64,000 nucleotides of DNA from Pseudomonas lurida (GTDB lineage: Bacteria; Pseudomonadota; Gammaproteobacteria; Pseudomonadales; Pseudomonadaceae): the NCBI RefSeq assembly GCF_002563895.1, contig NZ_PDJB01000001.1, forward strand, positions 665,501 through 729,500, read 5' to 3'. The notes below the pieces were generated by a model, which did no database searches, was not told the origin of the DNA, and saw nothing but the letters and a program-made list of their open reading frames with translations. This document shows, one piece after another, positions 47,103-59,329 of this stretch (its first letter is position 1; the number at the start of each line of letters is the position of its first letter). The translations under genes and the position numbers were made by a program.

Positions 47103-48739
47103 TGAGCCCGGCGATTGTTATCCTCGGCCAGGGCAGCCTGGCGACTGCGCGCAGGATCCAGCAGGTGTACCCCGACGCGCTGATCCACGGCCTGGCCGGG
47201 CGTGTTGAAGGTGCGGACCAGACCTACAGCGAGTTCGGCACGACCCTGCGCCAGCTCTATCAACAAGGCACGCCGCTGATCGCCCTGTGCGCCGCCGGCA
47301 TTGTCATCCGCACCCTGGCGCCGCTGCTGCTGGAAAAAGGCGAAGAGCCCGCCGTGCTGGCCGTGGCCGAAGATGGCAGCGCGGTGGTGCCACTGCTCGG
47401 TGGCCTGGGCGGTGTGAATATCATGGCGCGGGACATTGCCGCTGCGCTGGACGTGGCGGCGGCGATTACCACCAGTGGCGAGCTGCGTTTCGGCACCTGC
47501 CTGCTCAACCCGCCGACGGGTTACGAGTTGGCTGATCTGGAGCTGGGCAAGCGCTTTGTCTCGGACCTGCTGGCCGGCGAAAGCGTGCGTATCGAAGGCG
47601 CGGCGCCGTGGCTCGACCAGGCCAATCTGCCCCAGGATCAACAGGCACGCCTGGCGATCCACGTGGGCAGTGCCGAGCGCACACCCGCAGCCAATGAGTT
47701 GCTGATCTATCCCAAGAATGTGTGCGTGGTGTGCAAGCCAGGTGCGCAACTGCCCGAGCGTGTGCGCACGGCACTGCATGAGGCGAGCATCGCCGTGCAG
47801 TCCCTGGCCTGCCTGCTGGCCAGCGACACGCAGATGGCGGACGCGTCGTTGCACGAAGCTGCACTGGCACTCGGCGTACCACTGCGTTTTGGCCGCGTTG
47901 CCCAGGACGCCGATATCGTCATCAACGTTGCTGACGAGCCCCTGGACCTGTCTCACGTGGGTCGCCCCCGTGGTCGACTCGCCGTGATCGGCCTGGGCCC
48001 GGGTGCCGCCGAACTGATGGTGCCGGCGGTCAAGGCCGAACTGGCGCGCTGCACCGACGTGCTCGGCTACGAAACCTATGTGCGCATGGCCGGGCCGTTC
48101 CGCGACGACCAGGTACAGCACTGCACCGACAACCGTGAAGAAATGCAGCGCGCGCGGCACGCCTTCGAGCTGGCGGCCCAAGGTCGCTCGGTGGTGGTGG
48201 TGTCGTCCGGCGACCCGGGCGTGTTTGCCATGGCTGCCGCAGTGATCGAGGCCTTGCACGAGTCCGACGACCCGGCCTGGCATCAGGTCGACCTGGAAAT
48301 TCTACCGGGCGTTTCGGCGTCCCTCGCTACCGCCGCCCAGGCGGGCGCGCCGTTGGGGCATGACTTCTGCGTGATGTCGCTGTCGGACAACCTCAAGCCC
48401 TGGTCGATCATCGAAAAGCGCCTGGACCTCGCGTCCCAGGCTGACCTGGCCTTGGCGTTCTACAACCCGATCTCGCGTTCGCGACCGTGGCAATTGGGGC
48501 GTGCACTGGAAATCGTCGCCCTGCATCGCACGCCGCAAACGCCGGTGGTGTTGGGTCGCGATATCGGTCGCCCGGGGCAGACCCTGCGGGTGACCACGCT
48601 TGGGCAGCTGACGCCGGAGCAGGTGGACATGCGCACCATGGTGCTGATCGGCTCCTCCACCACCTGCACATTCCCCCGTGCCGGTGGCGGTGAGTGGGTG
48701 TACACGCCACGTTGGTATGGCGAGAAACCCGCGTCCTGA
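47102..48739 (+). CDS. cobJ: CbiG-CobJ fusion: precorrin-3B C17-methyltransferase with CbiG-like N-terminal part
   Basis: A 545-residue two-part protein. Residues about 1-290 look like CbiG (central GIVIRTLAPLLLEKGEEPAVLAVAEDGSAVVPLLGGLGGVN region and a C-terminal CobE/CbiG region around CKPGAQLPERVRTALHEA). Residues about 295-545 are CobJ/CbiH (LAVIGLGPGAAELMVPAVKAEL; VVSSGDPGVFAMAAAV), the ring-contracting C17-methylase. The fusion of an 'anaerobic' CbiG part to the aerobic enzyme is usual in pseudomonads as I recall. It ends the cobGHIJ operon; a terminator follows. Confidence 0.93.
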   Translation: MSPAIVILGQGSLATARRIQQVYPDALIHGLAGRVEGADQTYSEFGTTLRQLYQQGTPLIALCAAGIVIRTLAPLLLEKGEEPAVLAVAEDGSAVVPLLGGLGGVNIMARDIAAALDVAAAITTSGELRFGTCLLNPPTGYELADLELGKRFVSDLLAGESVRIEGAAPWLDQANLPQDQQARLAIHVGSAERTPAANELLIYPKNVCVVCKPGAQLPERVRTALHEASIAVQSLACLLASDTQMADASLHEAALALGVPLRFGRVAQDADIVINVADEPLDLSHVGRPRGRLAVIGLGPGAAELMVPAVKAELARCTDVLGYETYVRMAGPFRDDQVQHCTDNREEMQRARHAFELAAQGRSVVVVSSGDPGVFAMAAAVIEALHESDDPAWHQVDLEILPGVSASLATAAQAGAPLGHDFCVMSLSDNLKPWSIIEKRLDLASQADLALAFYNPISRSRPWQLGRALEIVALHRTPQTPVVLGRDIGRPGQTLRVTTLGQLTPEQVDMRTMVLIGSSTTCTFPRAGGGEWVYTPRWYGEKPAS

Positions 48740-48760
48740 AAACGGCCTGTTGGCCGCCTG

Positions 48761-48816
48761 AAAGCTCCGAATGACCCAGGGATTTTCCTGGCGTTGTCCG
48801 GAGCTTTTTCTTTTTT
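48761..48816 (+). terminator. intrinsic terminator after cobJ
   Basis: Stem AAAGCTCCG / CGGAGCTTT with an inner hairpin CCAGG / CCTGG, followed by the T-run ctttttctttttt. Located 22 bases after the cobJ stop. Confidence 0.85.
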
Positions 48817-48975
48817 GCGCGATGAAATCCGGAAGCCTGCCAGGCACGCTGCGTTATTGCTGGGCGCAAGGGTTTGACGTGCGGCGCCAAGGGATTTTTG
48901 TCGCCTGGAAAACCCGCCGGCCAGTGGACTAGGGTGGACATAAGCCTCGAGTTGGGGTGCTTGTGGAGAGTCAAA

Positions 48976-49755
48976 ATGGAGCGACATCACAGACGGATCA
49001 ACAATACAAAACGGCGCAAGTTGATTGCCGCCTACAAGTTGCCGGGGGCGCCCGGCGCACAGAAGGCCTTGCCGCTGGACACGGAGGACGACTTCAACGC
49101 AGCCGTGGTCAACAACAGCGTGATTTCGTTTGCCGAAGGCCTGTCCGGCCTGAACCGCGAATACATCCGTAAAAGCTATTTACTGGCCAGCAGCTACGTC
49201 AGCGACGTGTTGAAAATGCACCGTGGTACCGAGGATTGGTATGACGAATTCATCAAGGTGATGATCAGCCTGGGATGGCTGCCGGTACGCAGTCGCTTCG
49301 AGCGAGTCTCACGCTCGGGCAAAGGCCTGACCGTGCAAGTGGCAGCGCTGAATATCATCGCCACCCTGCTGGCGTCGACGTCGTTGTCTGCGCCGCTGCT
49401 TGCCTTGTTGCCCAAGCTGGCGGCGGACGCATTGGAGGCATTGAAGCAGACGCCAGCGTCGTTCGAGCTGTTCAAGCGCAACAGCTCCGTGCACCAGGGC
49501 GGTGATTTCGGCCTGGCCTCGTGTGCTGAAACAGACGGTGAGCTGATGATGGTGCTGGTGACCTACAGCACCCACGGTGTGAGCAAACAGCTGGGGTTGC
49601 CTTTCCTTGAATGGGACAGCTCGTCCTTCGAGGCCTTCAGCGGGCAGACGTGCCTGGTGTTGAATACCTCGGTGGTCAACGAAAAAACGATCCAGCTGAT
49701 GCGCGAGAGCGCGGGAGACAAGGTGCAACTGGCGATTGCCAAGTACCGGATCTAG
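48976..49755 (+). CDS. hypothetical protein
   Basis: A 259-residue protein. The ATG at 48976 with TGGAGAG upstream was chosen; the frame is open further up but reads through the intergenic region. The N-terminus is basic (ERHHRRINNTKRRKL). One long hydrophobic stretch (VAALNIIATLLASTSLSA and on through LLALLPKLAADALEAL, about 120-156) may be a membrane hairpin. No Cys-rich or catalytic pattern is visible and I do not recognise the family. Its stop shares a CTAG with the convergent marC stop. Confidence 0.7.
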   Translation: MERHHRRINNTKRRKLIAAYKLPGAPGAQKALPLDTEDDFNAAVVNNSVISFAEGLSGLNREYIRKSYLLASSYVSDVLKMHRGTEDWYDEFIKVMISLGWLPVRSRFERVSRSGKGLTVQVAALNIIATLLASTSLSAPLLALLPKLAADALEALKQTPASFELFKRNSSVHQGGDFGLASCAETDGELMMVLVTYSTHGVSKQLGLPFLEWDSSSFEAFSGQTCLVLNTSVVNEKTIQLMRESAGDKVQLAIAKYRI

Positions 49756-50348
49756 GGCACCAGGTAGCCGCGCACCCCGGTGAAAATGATTTGCGCGGCC
49801 AGGGCACACACAAACAATCCCATCAACCGACTGACAATCTGCAAGCCCTGGTCGCCGAGGATGCGTTCGATACGGTTGGACAGGTACAGCACCACGCCCA
49901 CCGTGAGGCTGGCCAGGGCAATGCTGAGGATAGCGGTGATCTTGTCATCCCAGTGCGGTTGGCTCACACCCATCACCAACAGTGCACCAATGGTACCCGG
50001 GCCGACGGTGAGGGGGATGGTCAGCGGCACGATGGTCACGTCCTGCTGCACATTGTCGGTCTGCACCGCCGACTTGCCTTGGGCCATGCCCAGGGCAGAG
50101 ATGAACAGTACGCTGCCGGCGCCGATGCGGAAGGCGTCTACGGTGATGCCGAACACACTGAAAATCACCCGGCCGAACAGGTAGAGCAATACGCTCGATA
50201 CCAGGGTTGCCAGCGCCACTTTCCACGCCAGTCGCCGGCGTTCCTTGCTGGAATAGCCACGGGTCAGGCTGATGAAGCAGGACAGCACGAAGAACGGGCT
50301 GTAGAGCACCAGCATTTTCAGGTAGACGCTGAATAACACGTGGAGCAT
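49752..50348 (-). CDS. MarC-family inner-membrane protein
   Basis: A 198-residue membrane protein with six segments. The MarC pattern PLTIPLTVGPGTIGALLVMG occurs in the middle, together with LGMAQGKSAV. The ATG at 50348 (MLHVLFSVYLKMLVLYSP) is the usual start; the open frame goes on upstream into a REPIN. MarC was once linked with multiple antibiotic resistance, which was not confirmed; the substrate is unknown. Its stop overlaps that of the convergent gene at CTAG. Confidence 0.9.
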   Translation of the reverse strand: MLHVLFSVYLKMLVLYSPFFVLSCFISLTRGYSSKERRRLAWKVALATLVSSVLLYLFGRVIFSVFGITVDAFRIGAGSVLFISALGMAQGKSAVQTDNVQQDVTIVPLTIPLTVGPGTIGALLVMGVSQPHWDDKITAILSIALASLTVGVVLYLSNRIERILGDQGLQIVSRLMGLFVCALAAQIIFTGVRGYLVP

Positions 50349-50406
50349 GAGGGGCGGCTCGCGGCAGGGAAAGAGTGGGGGAAGTCTATCAGGCGACACG
50401 GTGCAA

Positions 50407-50497
50407 ATGTGGGCGCTGGCTTGCCCGCGATAGCGGTGTGTAGGGCAACAGCTTTGTAACTGGTACACCGCTATCGCAGGCAAGCCAGCTCCCACAA
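50407..50497. repeat. REPIN
   Basis: Inverted pair: tgtgggcgctggcttgcccg (50409-50428) and tatcgcaggcaagccagctc (50472-50491), between retS and marC. Confidence 0.85.
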
Positions 50498-50514
50498 GGG
50501 GAACGTATTTCAGG

Positions 50515-53286
<2,772 letters not shown>

Positions 53287-53345
53287 GGCGAAATCCCTTC
53301 GTAGGTTGATGCACGGGTTAACTATGCGCGGGTCGGGCTGCATAC

Positions 53346-53368
53346 GGCAAGGGCCTGGGGCCCTTGCC
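53346..53368 (-). terminator. hairpin behind purD
   Basis: A perfect 10-base stem GGCAAGGGCC / GGCCCTTGCC with a 3-base loop, 33 bases past the purD stop and before retS. No T-run follows on the minus strand, so termination may be partial. Confidence 0.6.
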
Positions 53369-53400
53369 TAGCCGAACGGATAGCTACTGACGGCGGCTGC

Positions 53401-54693
53401 TTAGCTGTTCTCGCCCCGTTCACGGGCGATGGCGCGGTAGCCGATATCCTTGCGGTAGAAGCAGCCTTTCCAATCGATCTTCGCGGCCAGCTTGTACGCC
53501 TGTTGCTGCGCGGCGTCGACACTGGCGCCCATGGCAGTAGCGCACAGTACGCGGCCACCGGCAGTCACGACCTTGCCATCCTTGAGCGCGGTGCCCGCAT
53601 GGAACACTTTGCCCTCCAGCGTAGCCGCAGCGTCGAGGCCCTCGATGACGTCGCCCTTGGCGTAGTCGGCAGGGTAACCACCGGCCGCCAGCACAATGCC
53701 GACGCTCGGACGTGGGTCCCACTGCGCTTCGACCTTGTCCAAGGCCTGGGCCAGGGCGGCTTCCACCAGCAGTACCAGGCTCGATTGCAGGCGCAGCATC
53801 ACCGGCTGGGTTTCCGGGTCGCCGAAACGGCAGTTGAACTCGATGACTTTCGGGTTGCCGGCCTTGTCGATCATCAGGCCCGCATACAGGAACCCGGTGT
53901 AGACATTGCCTTCGTCAGCCATGCCGCGCACGGTGGGCCAGATGACCAGGTCCATGACGCGCTGGTGCACATCGGCGGTGACTACCGGGGCAGGGGAGTA
54001 AGCGCCCATGCCGCCGGTGTTCGGGCCGGTGTCGCCGTCGCCGACGCGTTTGTGGTCCTGGCTGGTGGCCATTGGCAAGACGTTCTTGCCGTCGACCATC
54101 ACGATGAAGCTGGCTTCTTCGCCGTCGAGGAACTCCTCGATCACGACGCGTGAACCGGCGTCACCAAAGGCGTTGCCGGCGAGCATGTCGCGCACAGCGT
54201 CTTCGGCTTCCTGCAGGGTCATCGCCACGATCACGCCTTTACCGGCGGCCAGGCCGTCGGCCTTGATCACGATCGGCGCACCTTTTTCACGCAGGTAAGC
54301 CAGGGCCGGCTCGATCTCGGTGAAGTTCTGGTAGTCGGCCGTCGGGATCTTGTGGCGGGCCAGGAAGTCCTTGGTGAACGCCTTGGAGCCTTCCAGCTGG
54401 GCAGCGCCGGCGGTTGGGCCAAAGCAGTCCAGGCCACGGCTGCGGAACAGGTCTACGACACCGGCAACCAGCGGGACTTCCGGGCCGACGATGGTCAGGG
54501 CGACGTTCTTTTCAGCAAAGTCTGCCAGTTGCTCAAGGGCCAGCACGTCGATGGCGACGTTCTCGCACTTGGCTTCAATGGCGGTACCGGCGTTGCCGGG
54601 TGCTACGAAAACTTTTTGGACGCGCGGGTCCTGGGCTACTTTCCAGGCCAGGGCGTGTTCACGGCCACCGCTGCCAATGATCAAAAAATTCAT
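53401..54693 (-). CDS. purD: phosphoribosylamine-glycine ligase PurD
   Basis: A 430-residue ATP-grasp enzyme of purine synthesis that makes glycinamide ribonucleotide. It has the N-terminal MNFLIIGSGGREHALAWK, GPEVPLVAGVVDLF, the ATP-grasp region (IVIKADGLAAGKGV, FLDGEEASF), and the loop GPNTGGMGAYSPAP. The length is standard. It follows purH across a 168-base gap with a REPIN and precedes retS. Confidence 0.98.
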   Translation of the reverse strand: MNFLIIGSGGREHALAWKVAQDPRVQKVFVAPGNAGTAIEAKCENVAIDVLALEQLADFAEKNVALTIVGPEVPLVAGVVDLFRSRGLDCFGPTAGAAQLEGSKAFTKDFLARHKIPTADYQNFTEIEPALAYLREKGAPIVIKADGLAAGKGVIVAMTLQEAEDAVRDMLAGNAFGDAGSRVVIEEFLDGEEASFIVMVDGKNVLPMATSQDHKRVGDGDTGPNTGGMGAYSPAPVVTADVHQRVMDLVIWPTVRGMADEGNVYTGFLYAGLMIDKAGNPKVIEFNCRFGDPETQPVMLRLQSSLVLLVEAALAQALDKVEAQWDPRPSVGIVLAAGGYPADYAKGDVIEGLDAAATLEGKVFHAGTALKDGKVVTAGGRVLCATAMGASVDAAQQQAYKLAAKIDWKGCFYRKDIGYRAIARERGENS

Positions 54694-54744
54694 TTCAAAA
54701 ACCTCGGATGACGCACATTCTTGGGAACACGGTGGGCCGCGTTT

Positions 54745-54833
54745 CTGTCGGCGCTGGCTTGCCTGCGATGCTGGCGCCTCGGTGTATCAAGTGCACCGAG
54801 GTGATGCGATCGCAGGCACGCCGGCTCCCACAG
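54745..54833. repeat. REPIN between purH and purD
   Basis: Outer pair gtcggcgctggcttgcctgc (54748-54767) and gatcgcaggcacgccggctc (54809-54828), with an inner complementary pair gcctcggtg / caccgaggt. The whole can fold to one long cruciform. Confidence 0.85.
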
Positions 54834-54861
54834 AAGCCAGTGCCCACTGGGCAATGTTGGA

Positions 54862-56469
54862 TCAGTGACGGAAGTGGCGCATGCCGGTGAAGACCATGGC
54901 GATGCCGGCTTCGTCAGCGGCGGCGATCACTTCAGCATCACGCATCGAGCCACCCGGTTGGATCACGGCGGTCACGCCAGCTTTCGCGGCATTGTCCAGG
55001 CCATCACGGAATGGGAAGAATGCATCGGAAGCCATCACCGAACCTACTACCTGCAAACCGGCGTGCTCAGCCTTGATCGCGGCGATACGCGCCGAGTTCA
55101 CGCGGCTCATCTGGCCGGCGCCGACACCAATGGTCTGGCGGTTCTTGGCGTAGACAATGGCGTTGGACTTAACGTACTTGGCCACTTTCCAGGCGAAGAT
55201 CAGGTCGTTGATCTCTTGCTCGGTCGGCGCGCGCTTGGTCACCACTTTCAGGTCTTCGCTGCCGATCATGCCAATGTCACGGCTCTGTACCAGCAAGCCG
55301 CCGTTGACGCGCTTGTAGTCCCAGGCCGCCGCGCGGTCGGCCGACCACTCGCCGCACGCCAGCAGGCGTACGTTGGCTTTGGCCGCCACGATGGCGCGGG
55401 CTTCCTCGCTGACGGAGGGTGCAATGATCACTTCAACGAACTGACGCTCAACGATCGCCTTGGCGGTCTCGGCATCCAGTTCACGGTTGAAGGCGATGAT
55501 GCCGCCAAAGGCCGACTCGGTGTCGGTGGCATAGGCCAGTTCATAGGCCTGGCGGATACCGCCTTCCGCGTCCGGGCTCACGGCCACGCCGCAGGGGTTG
55601 GCATGCTTGACGATCACGCAGGCTGGCTTGACGAAGCTCTTCACGCATTCCAGCGCGGCATCGGTGTCGGCCACGTTGTTGTACGACAGTTCCTTGCCTT
55701 GCAGTTGGGTCGCGGTGGCAATGCCGACTTCGGCTGGCTTGGCCTCAACGTAGAACGCCGCGCTCTGGTGCGGGTTCTCGCCGTAGCGCATTTCCTGGGC
55801 CTTGATGAACTGGCTGTTGAAGGTGCGCGGGAACTGGCTGCGGCCTTCGGTGCTCAGGGTTTCGGCGGCCTGGTTCACGGTGCCCATGTAGTTGGCAATC
55901 ATGCCGTCGTAGGCGGCGGTGTGTTCGAACGCCTTGAGCATCAGGTCGAAACGCTGGGCGTAGGTCAGGCCACCGGCCTTCAGGTTTTCGAGCACGTGGG
56001 CGTAGTCGCTGGCGTTGACCACGATGGCCACGTCCTTGTGGTTCTTGGCGGCCGAGCGAACCATGGTCGGGCCACCGATATCGATGTTTTCGATGGCGGT
56101 CGGCAGGTCGCAGCCTGGCTTGTTGATGGTGGCTTCGAACGGGTAGAGGTTAACGGCCACCAGGTCGATCGGCATGATGCCGTGCTCGGTCATGATGGCA
56201 TCGTCGACACCGCGACGGCCGAGGATGCCGCCGTGGATTTTCGGGTGCAGGGTCTTGACCCGACCGTCCATCATTTCTGCGAAGCCGGTGTAGTCCGCCA
56301 CTTCCACTGCGGCCACGCCGTTGTCCTGCAGCAGTTTGAAGGTCCCGCCCGTGGAGAGGATTTCCACGCCCAGGGCTTCCAGCTCCCGGGCAAATTCGAG
56401 GATCCCGGTCTTGTCGGAAACACTGATCAAGGCGCGGCGGATCGGCAGGCGGGTAGTCTGGTCGGTCAT
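54862..56469 (-). CDS. purH: bifunctional AICAR formyltransferase/IMP cyclohydrolase PurH
   Basis: A 535-residue enzyme for the last two steps of IMP synthesis. The N-terminal cyclohydrolase part starts [33 protein letters not shown] and the formyltransferase part holds [11 protein letters not shown] and the substrate loop [14 protein letters not shown]. The ATG at 56469 ([14 protein letters not shown]) gives the standard length. It is separated from fis by an intrinsic terminator. Confidence 0.98.
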   Translation of the reverse strand: MTDQTTRLPIRRALISVSDKTGILEFARELEALGVEILSTGGTFKLLQDNGVAAVEVADYTGFAEMMDGRVKTLHPKIHGGILGRRGVDDAIMTEHGIMPIDLVAVNLYPFEATINKPGCDLPTAIENIDIGGPTMVRSAAKNHKDVAIVVNASDYAHVLENLKAGGLTYAQRFDLMLKAFEHTAAYDGMIANYMGTVNQAAETLSTEGRSQFPRTFNSQFIKAQEMRYGENPHQSAAFYVEAKPAEVGIATATQLQGKELSYNNVADTDAALECVKSFVKPACVIVKHANPCGVAVSPDAEGGIRQAYELAYATDTESAFGGIIAFNRELDAETAKAIVERQFVEVIIAPSVSEEARAIVAAKANVRLLACGEWSADRAAAWDYKRVNGGLLVQSRDIGMIGSEDLKVVTKRAPTEQEINDLIFAWKVAKYVKSNAIVYAKNRQTIGVGAGQMSRVNSARIAAIKAEHAGLQVVGSVMASDAFFPFRDGLDNAAKAGVTAVIQPGGSMRDAEVIAAADEAGIAMVFTGMRHFRH

Positions 56470-56500
56470 TTCAATTTCCATCAAAAGCAAAGGAGTCAGC

Positions 56501-56533
56501 AAAAAAGGCGACCGTTTTTACGCGGGCGCCTTT
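56501..56533 (-). terminator. intrinsic terminator between fis and purH
   Basis: On the minus strand a stem AAAGGCG / CGCCTTT, with an inner CCG / CGG, is followed by a run of six T (positions 56506-56501). It ends the dusB-fis transcript. Confidence 0.8.
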
Positions 56534-56550
56534 CTGGTTTGATTGAATGC

Positions 56551-56871
56551 TTACAGCAAATCGTATTGCTTGAGCTTTTTGCGCAAGGTGCCACGGTTGA
56601 GGCCCAGCAGCTCACTGGCTTTGGTCTGGTTGCCCTTGACGTAGTTCATCACGCTTTCGAGCAAGGGCGCCTCGACTTCGGAGAGCACCAGGTTGTACAC
56701 GTCCGTGACGGAAGCGCCCTCAAGGTGGGCGAAATAATTGTGCAGCGCCTTCTCGACACTCCCGCGAAGGGTCTGGCCTTCTTCGCTCGGCGTGTTGAGG
56801 TGCTGTTTCAAATTGACGTTGTCGCTCACGGGTGTTGTTCCACTCACTAAAGTCTCGGTCATCATCGTCAT
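56551..56871 (-). CDS. fis: nucleoid-associated regulator Fis
   Basis: A 106-residue DNA-bending protein. The C-terminal HTH ends [27 protein letters not shown], the hallmark of Fis, with the dimer helices before it ([10 protein letters not shown]). Its start overlaps the dusB stop by 4 bases (ATGA). The dusB-fis order is conserved in gammaproteobacteria; transcription is expected to follow growth rate. Confidence 0.97.
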   Translation of the reverse strand: MTMMTETLVSGTTPVSDNVNLKQHLNTPSEEGQTLRGSVEKALHNYFAHLEGASVTDVYNLVLSEVEAPLLESVMNYVKGNQTKASELLGLNRGTLRKKLKQYDLL

Positions 56872-57881
56872 GCGGCCACCCCCTCTCCGTCCCCTGTCCT
56901 CAGGCTCTTGTAACGCTCGCTGAAGAACTCACGAACGTTGGCGCACTGTGCTTCCGTATCATCCAAACGATTGAAGTGGGCGCGAAACTCCCTGGCGCCC
57001 GGCAGGGTTGCGAGATACCAGCCGACATGCTTGCGAGCAATGCGTACTCCCATCACGTCCCCATAGAAGGCGTGCAGGGCGGCCAGATGCTCTAGCAGAA
57101 TACGTTCCACCTCGATCAACTCCGGTGCCGGCAACACTTCACCGGTACGCAGAAAATGCTCGATTTCACGGAAAATCCACGGCCGCCCCTGGGCAGCCCG
57201 GCCAATCAACAGGCCATCGGCGCCGGTGGCGTGCAGTACGCGCCGGGCTTTCTCGGCCGAATCGATGTCGCCATTGGCAAACACCGGCATCGACACCGCC
57301 TGCTTGATCGCAGCGATGGTGTCGTACTCGGCTTCACCGGTGTAAAGGTCGGCGCGGGTGCGGCCATGCACCGCCAGCGCTGTAATTCCAGCCTGTTCGG
57401 CGATCTTCGCCACCGTCAGGCCGTTCTTGTTGTCCCGGTCCCAGCCGGTACGAATCTTCAGGGTGACCGGCACATCCACTGCGGCGACAACGGCCTGCAG
57501 GATCTCGGCAACCAACTGCTCATCTTTCAACAGCGCAGAACCGGCGGCCTTGTTGCAGACCTTCTTGGCCGGGCAGCCCATGTTGATGTCGATGATCTGC
57601 GCCCCCAACTCCACGTTGGCCCGGGCCGCATCCGCCAGCATCTGTGCATCCCCACCGGCGATCTGTACCGAGCGGGGCTCGGGATCACCTTCGTGGATCA
57701 TGCGCATCCGCGATTTGCGGGTGTTCCACAAGCTCATGTCGCTGGTGACCATTTCCGAGACTACTAGACCCGCGCCCAAACGCTTGCACAGCTGACGAAA
57801 GGGCTGGTCGGTGACGCCCGCCATCGGGGCGAGAATCAAGCCGTTCTGCAATATGTATGGGCCGATGCGTACCGCCGACAT
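56868..57881 (-). CDS. dusB: tRNA-dihydrouridine synthase DusB
   Basis: A 337-residue FMN enzyme that reduces uridine to dihydrouridine in the tRNA D-loop (U17 in E. coli). Motifs: [15 protein letters not shown] at the N-terminus, the catalytic Cys in [31 protein letters not shown] and [18 protein letters not shown] for FMN phosphate. It is the first gene of dusB-fis. Confidence 0.97.
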   Translation of the reverse strand: MSAVRIGPYILQNGLILAPMAGVTDQPFRQLCKRLGAGLVVSEMVTSDMSLWNTRKSRMRMIHEGDPEPRSVQIAGGDAQMLADAARANVELGAQIIDINMGCPAKKVCNKAAGSALLKDEQLVAEILQAVVAAVDVPVTLKIRTGWDRDNKNGLTVAKIAEQAGITALAVHGRTRADLYTGEAEYDTIAAIKQAVSMPVFANGDIDSAEKARRVLHATGADGLLIGRAAQGRPWIFREIEHFLRTGEVLPAPELIEVERILLEHLAALHAFYGDVMGVRIARKHVGWYLATLPGAREFRAHFNRLDDTEAQCANVREFFSERYKSLRTGDGEGVAA

Positions 57882-58066
57882 AGGACTTCCCTGTTGTGGG
57901 GCCGGATCATTAGAGTTCGAAAAAGGGTTGGCATGATACCCGCTCTCGATGACTGGATAAAGGCTGAATTGGATAAAATCTGAACAGTTATTTCTTTATC
58001 GCCGCCGGTTTGGTTGCGCCGGGCTTAGTCAATAACCCGCCGTCAAACCTCAAGGGTTGACCGGAT

Positions 58067-59299
58067 TCACTCGGGTGAGTGAAAGCTCAGGCTGTAATTC
58101 ACGGCTTTGTTGCCCGGATCAAGGATGTCCAGGGAGATGTGGATAGGGGTTTGCGATGGCATTTCGCTAACACCGGCCAACTCACCGCTGAGGTATTCGG
58201 CGGGTTTGAAGCGACGACTGGCAATCAGGCCGCCGTTCAGGTCGGCAAAACGCAGTTCCAGCAGCGGGAAGGGCTGGGAGAAAGTCGCGCGGTTATAGAT
58301 GATCGCGTCCACTACCAGCGCCCCGGCGAAGTCCGGGTGGCTGCGCACCACCAGGTTGCTGCTCTTGATGTGGGCGATATCCACCCGTGACGGCACCGTG
58401 CAGCCCAGCGTGGGGCACAGTTGCTGGAACCATGGGCGATAAGCGTCCTGGCGAGCCAGGTCGTCAAATTGGTAGGCGATGTACTGCCCTGCCAGGCCGG
58501 CGGCGGCGATCAGCACCAGCAACAGCCAGATCAGGCGGCGGCCCCAGCCCGACGGGCGTTTTTGCGCGTAGAGGTGCAGCGGGTCGTCTTCCAGGTCCTG
58601 GAGCAGATCGTCGTGGACGCTGGCTTCAGGGCGCGGGCGCTTGCGACGCAGTGGGGGGCGCTCATTGGGATCGGCTGCTTCGGCGGCTTTGGTCAGCGGC
58701 GTGAAGGGCGGATCGACGTCGTCTTCGTCCGGGGTGGAGCGCAGTGGCGGTTCGTCGTCTATGTCGTCGGTGTGGAACGACATGGATGGCTCTGTGCGCT
58801 GCCGGGTCGCAGGTGCAATGGTCGGTTCGGGTTCGTCTTCAGTGGCAAGGGGGCGCTCTTCAGGCGGTTCGCTGAACAGGCTGGCGGCCCATTTTTCCTC
58901 TTCGGCCTTGAGCGTGTCACGGCTGGCGCTGAGGGCCTCTTCCTTCTGGCGACGGTCATGTCCCGCCTGGCGGCGTTCTGCACTGACAGGCAGCGTGTGC
59001 TGAATCTCGCGGCGTTCCAGCTTGGCCAGCTCTTCGTCCAGGTCCAGGTTGTCCAGGTCCAGCTCTTCGGCCGTCCACTGTTTCTGACTGATTGCCCGTG
59101 GCGGCTCTGGTTCAACCGCGGCCGGCAGCTCAGGCGGCGCTGAGCCCGCCGCGCGCTGATCGAGCAACTGGCGAGCGGCATTGAACACTTGCAGGCACGA
59201 ACCGCAGCGAACCACGCCACGGGCCACGCTCAATTGAGCATGGCTGACGCGAAAGCGCGATTGGCAATGCGGGCACTGGGTGACGAAACTGTCGGTCAT
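58067..59299 (-). CDS. zinc-ribbon DUF3426 membrane protein
   Basis: A 410-residue protein. An MJ0042-type zinc ribbon at the N-terminus has CPHC (about residues 9-12) and CGSC (about 33-36). A long charged, Pro/Glu-rich linker follows (about 50-255), then one membrane segment (LIWLLLVLIAAAGLAGQYIAYQF, near 265-287) and a periplasmic DUF3426 domain. The ATG at 59299 (MTDSFVTQCPHC) is the family start. It lies between prmA and dusB, as in other pseudomonads. Function unknown. Confidence 0.92.
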   Translation of the reverse strand: MTDSFVTQCPHCQSRFRVSHAQLSVARGVVRCGSCLQVFNAARQLLDQRAAGSAPPELPAAVEPEPPRAISQKQWTAEELDLDNLDLDEELAKLERREIQHTLPVSAERRQAGHDRRQKEEALSASRDTLKAEEEKWAASLFSEPPEERPLATEDEPEPTIAPATRQRTEPSMSFHTDDIDDEPPLRSTPDEDDVDPPFTPLTKAAEAADPNERPPLRRKRPRPEASVHDDLLQDLEDDPLHLYAQKRPSGWGRRLIWLLLVLIAAAGLAGQYIAYQFDDLARQDAYRPWFQQLCPTLGCTVPSRVDIAHIKSSNLVVRSHPDFAGALVVDAIIYNRATFSQPFPLLELRFADLNGGLIASRRFKPAEYLSGELAGVSEMPSQTPIHISLDILDPGNKAVNYSLSFHSPE

Positions 59300-59329
59300 G
59301 CGGCCATCCGATTCAGGCAAGCGCTCATT

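Noticed and set aside
54865..56850. A 661-residue plus-strand open frame
   Set aside because: It is antisense to purH and fis, both full-length and clearly recognised; composition (many His, Gly, Val, Asp) is that of a shadow frame.
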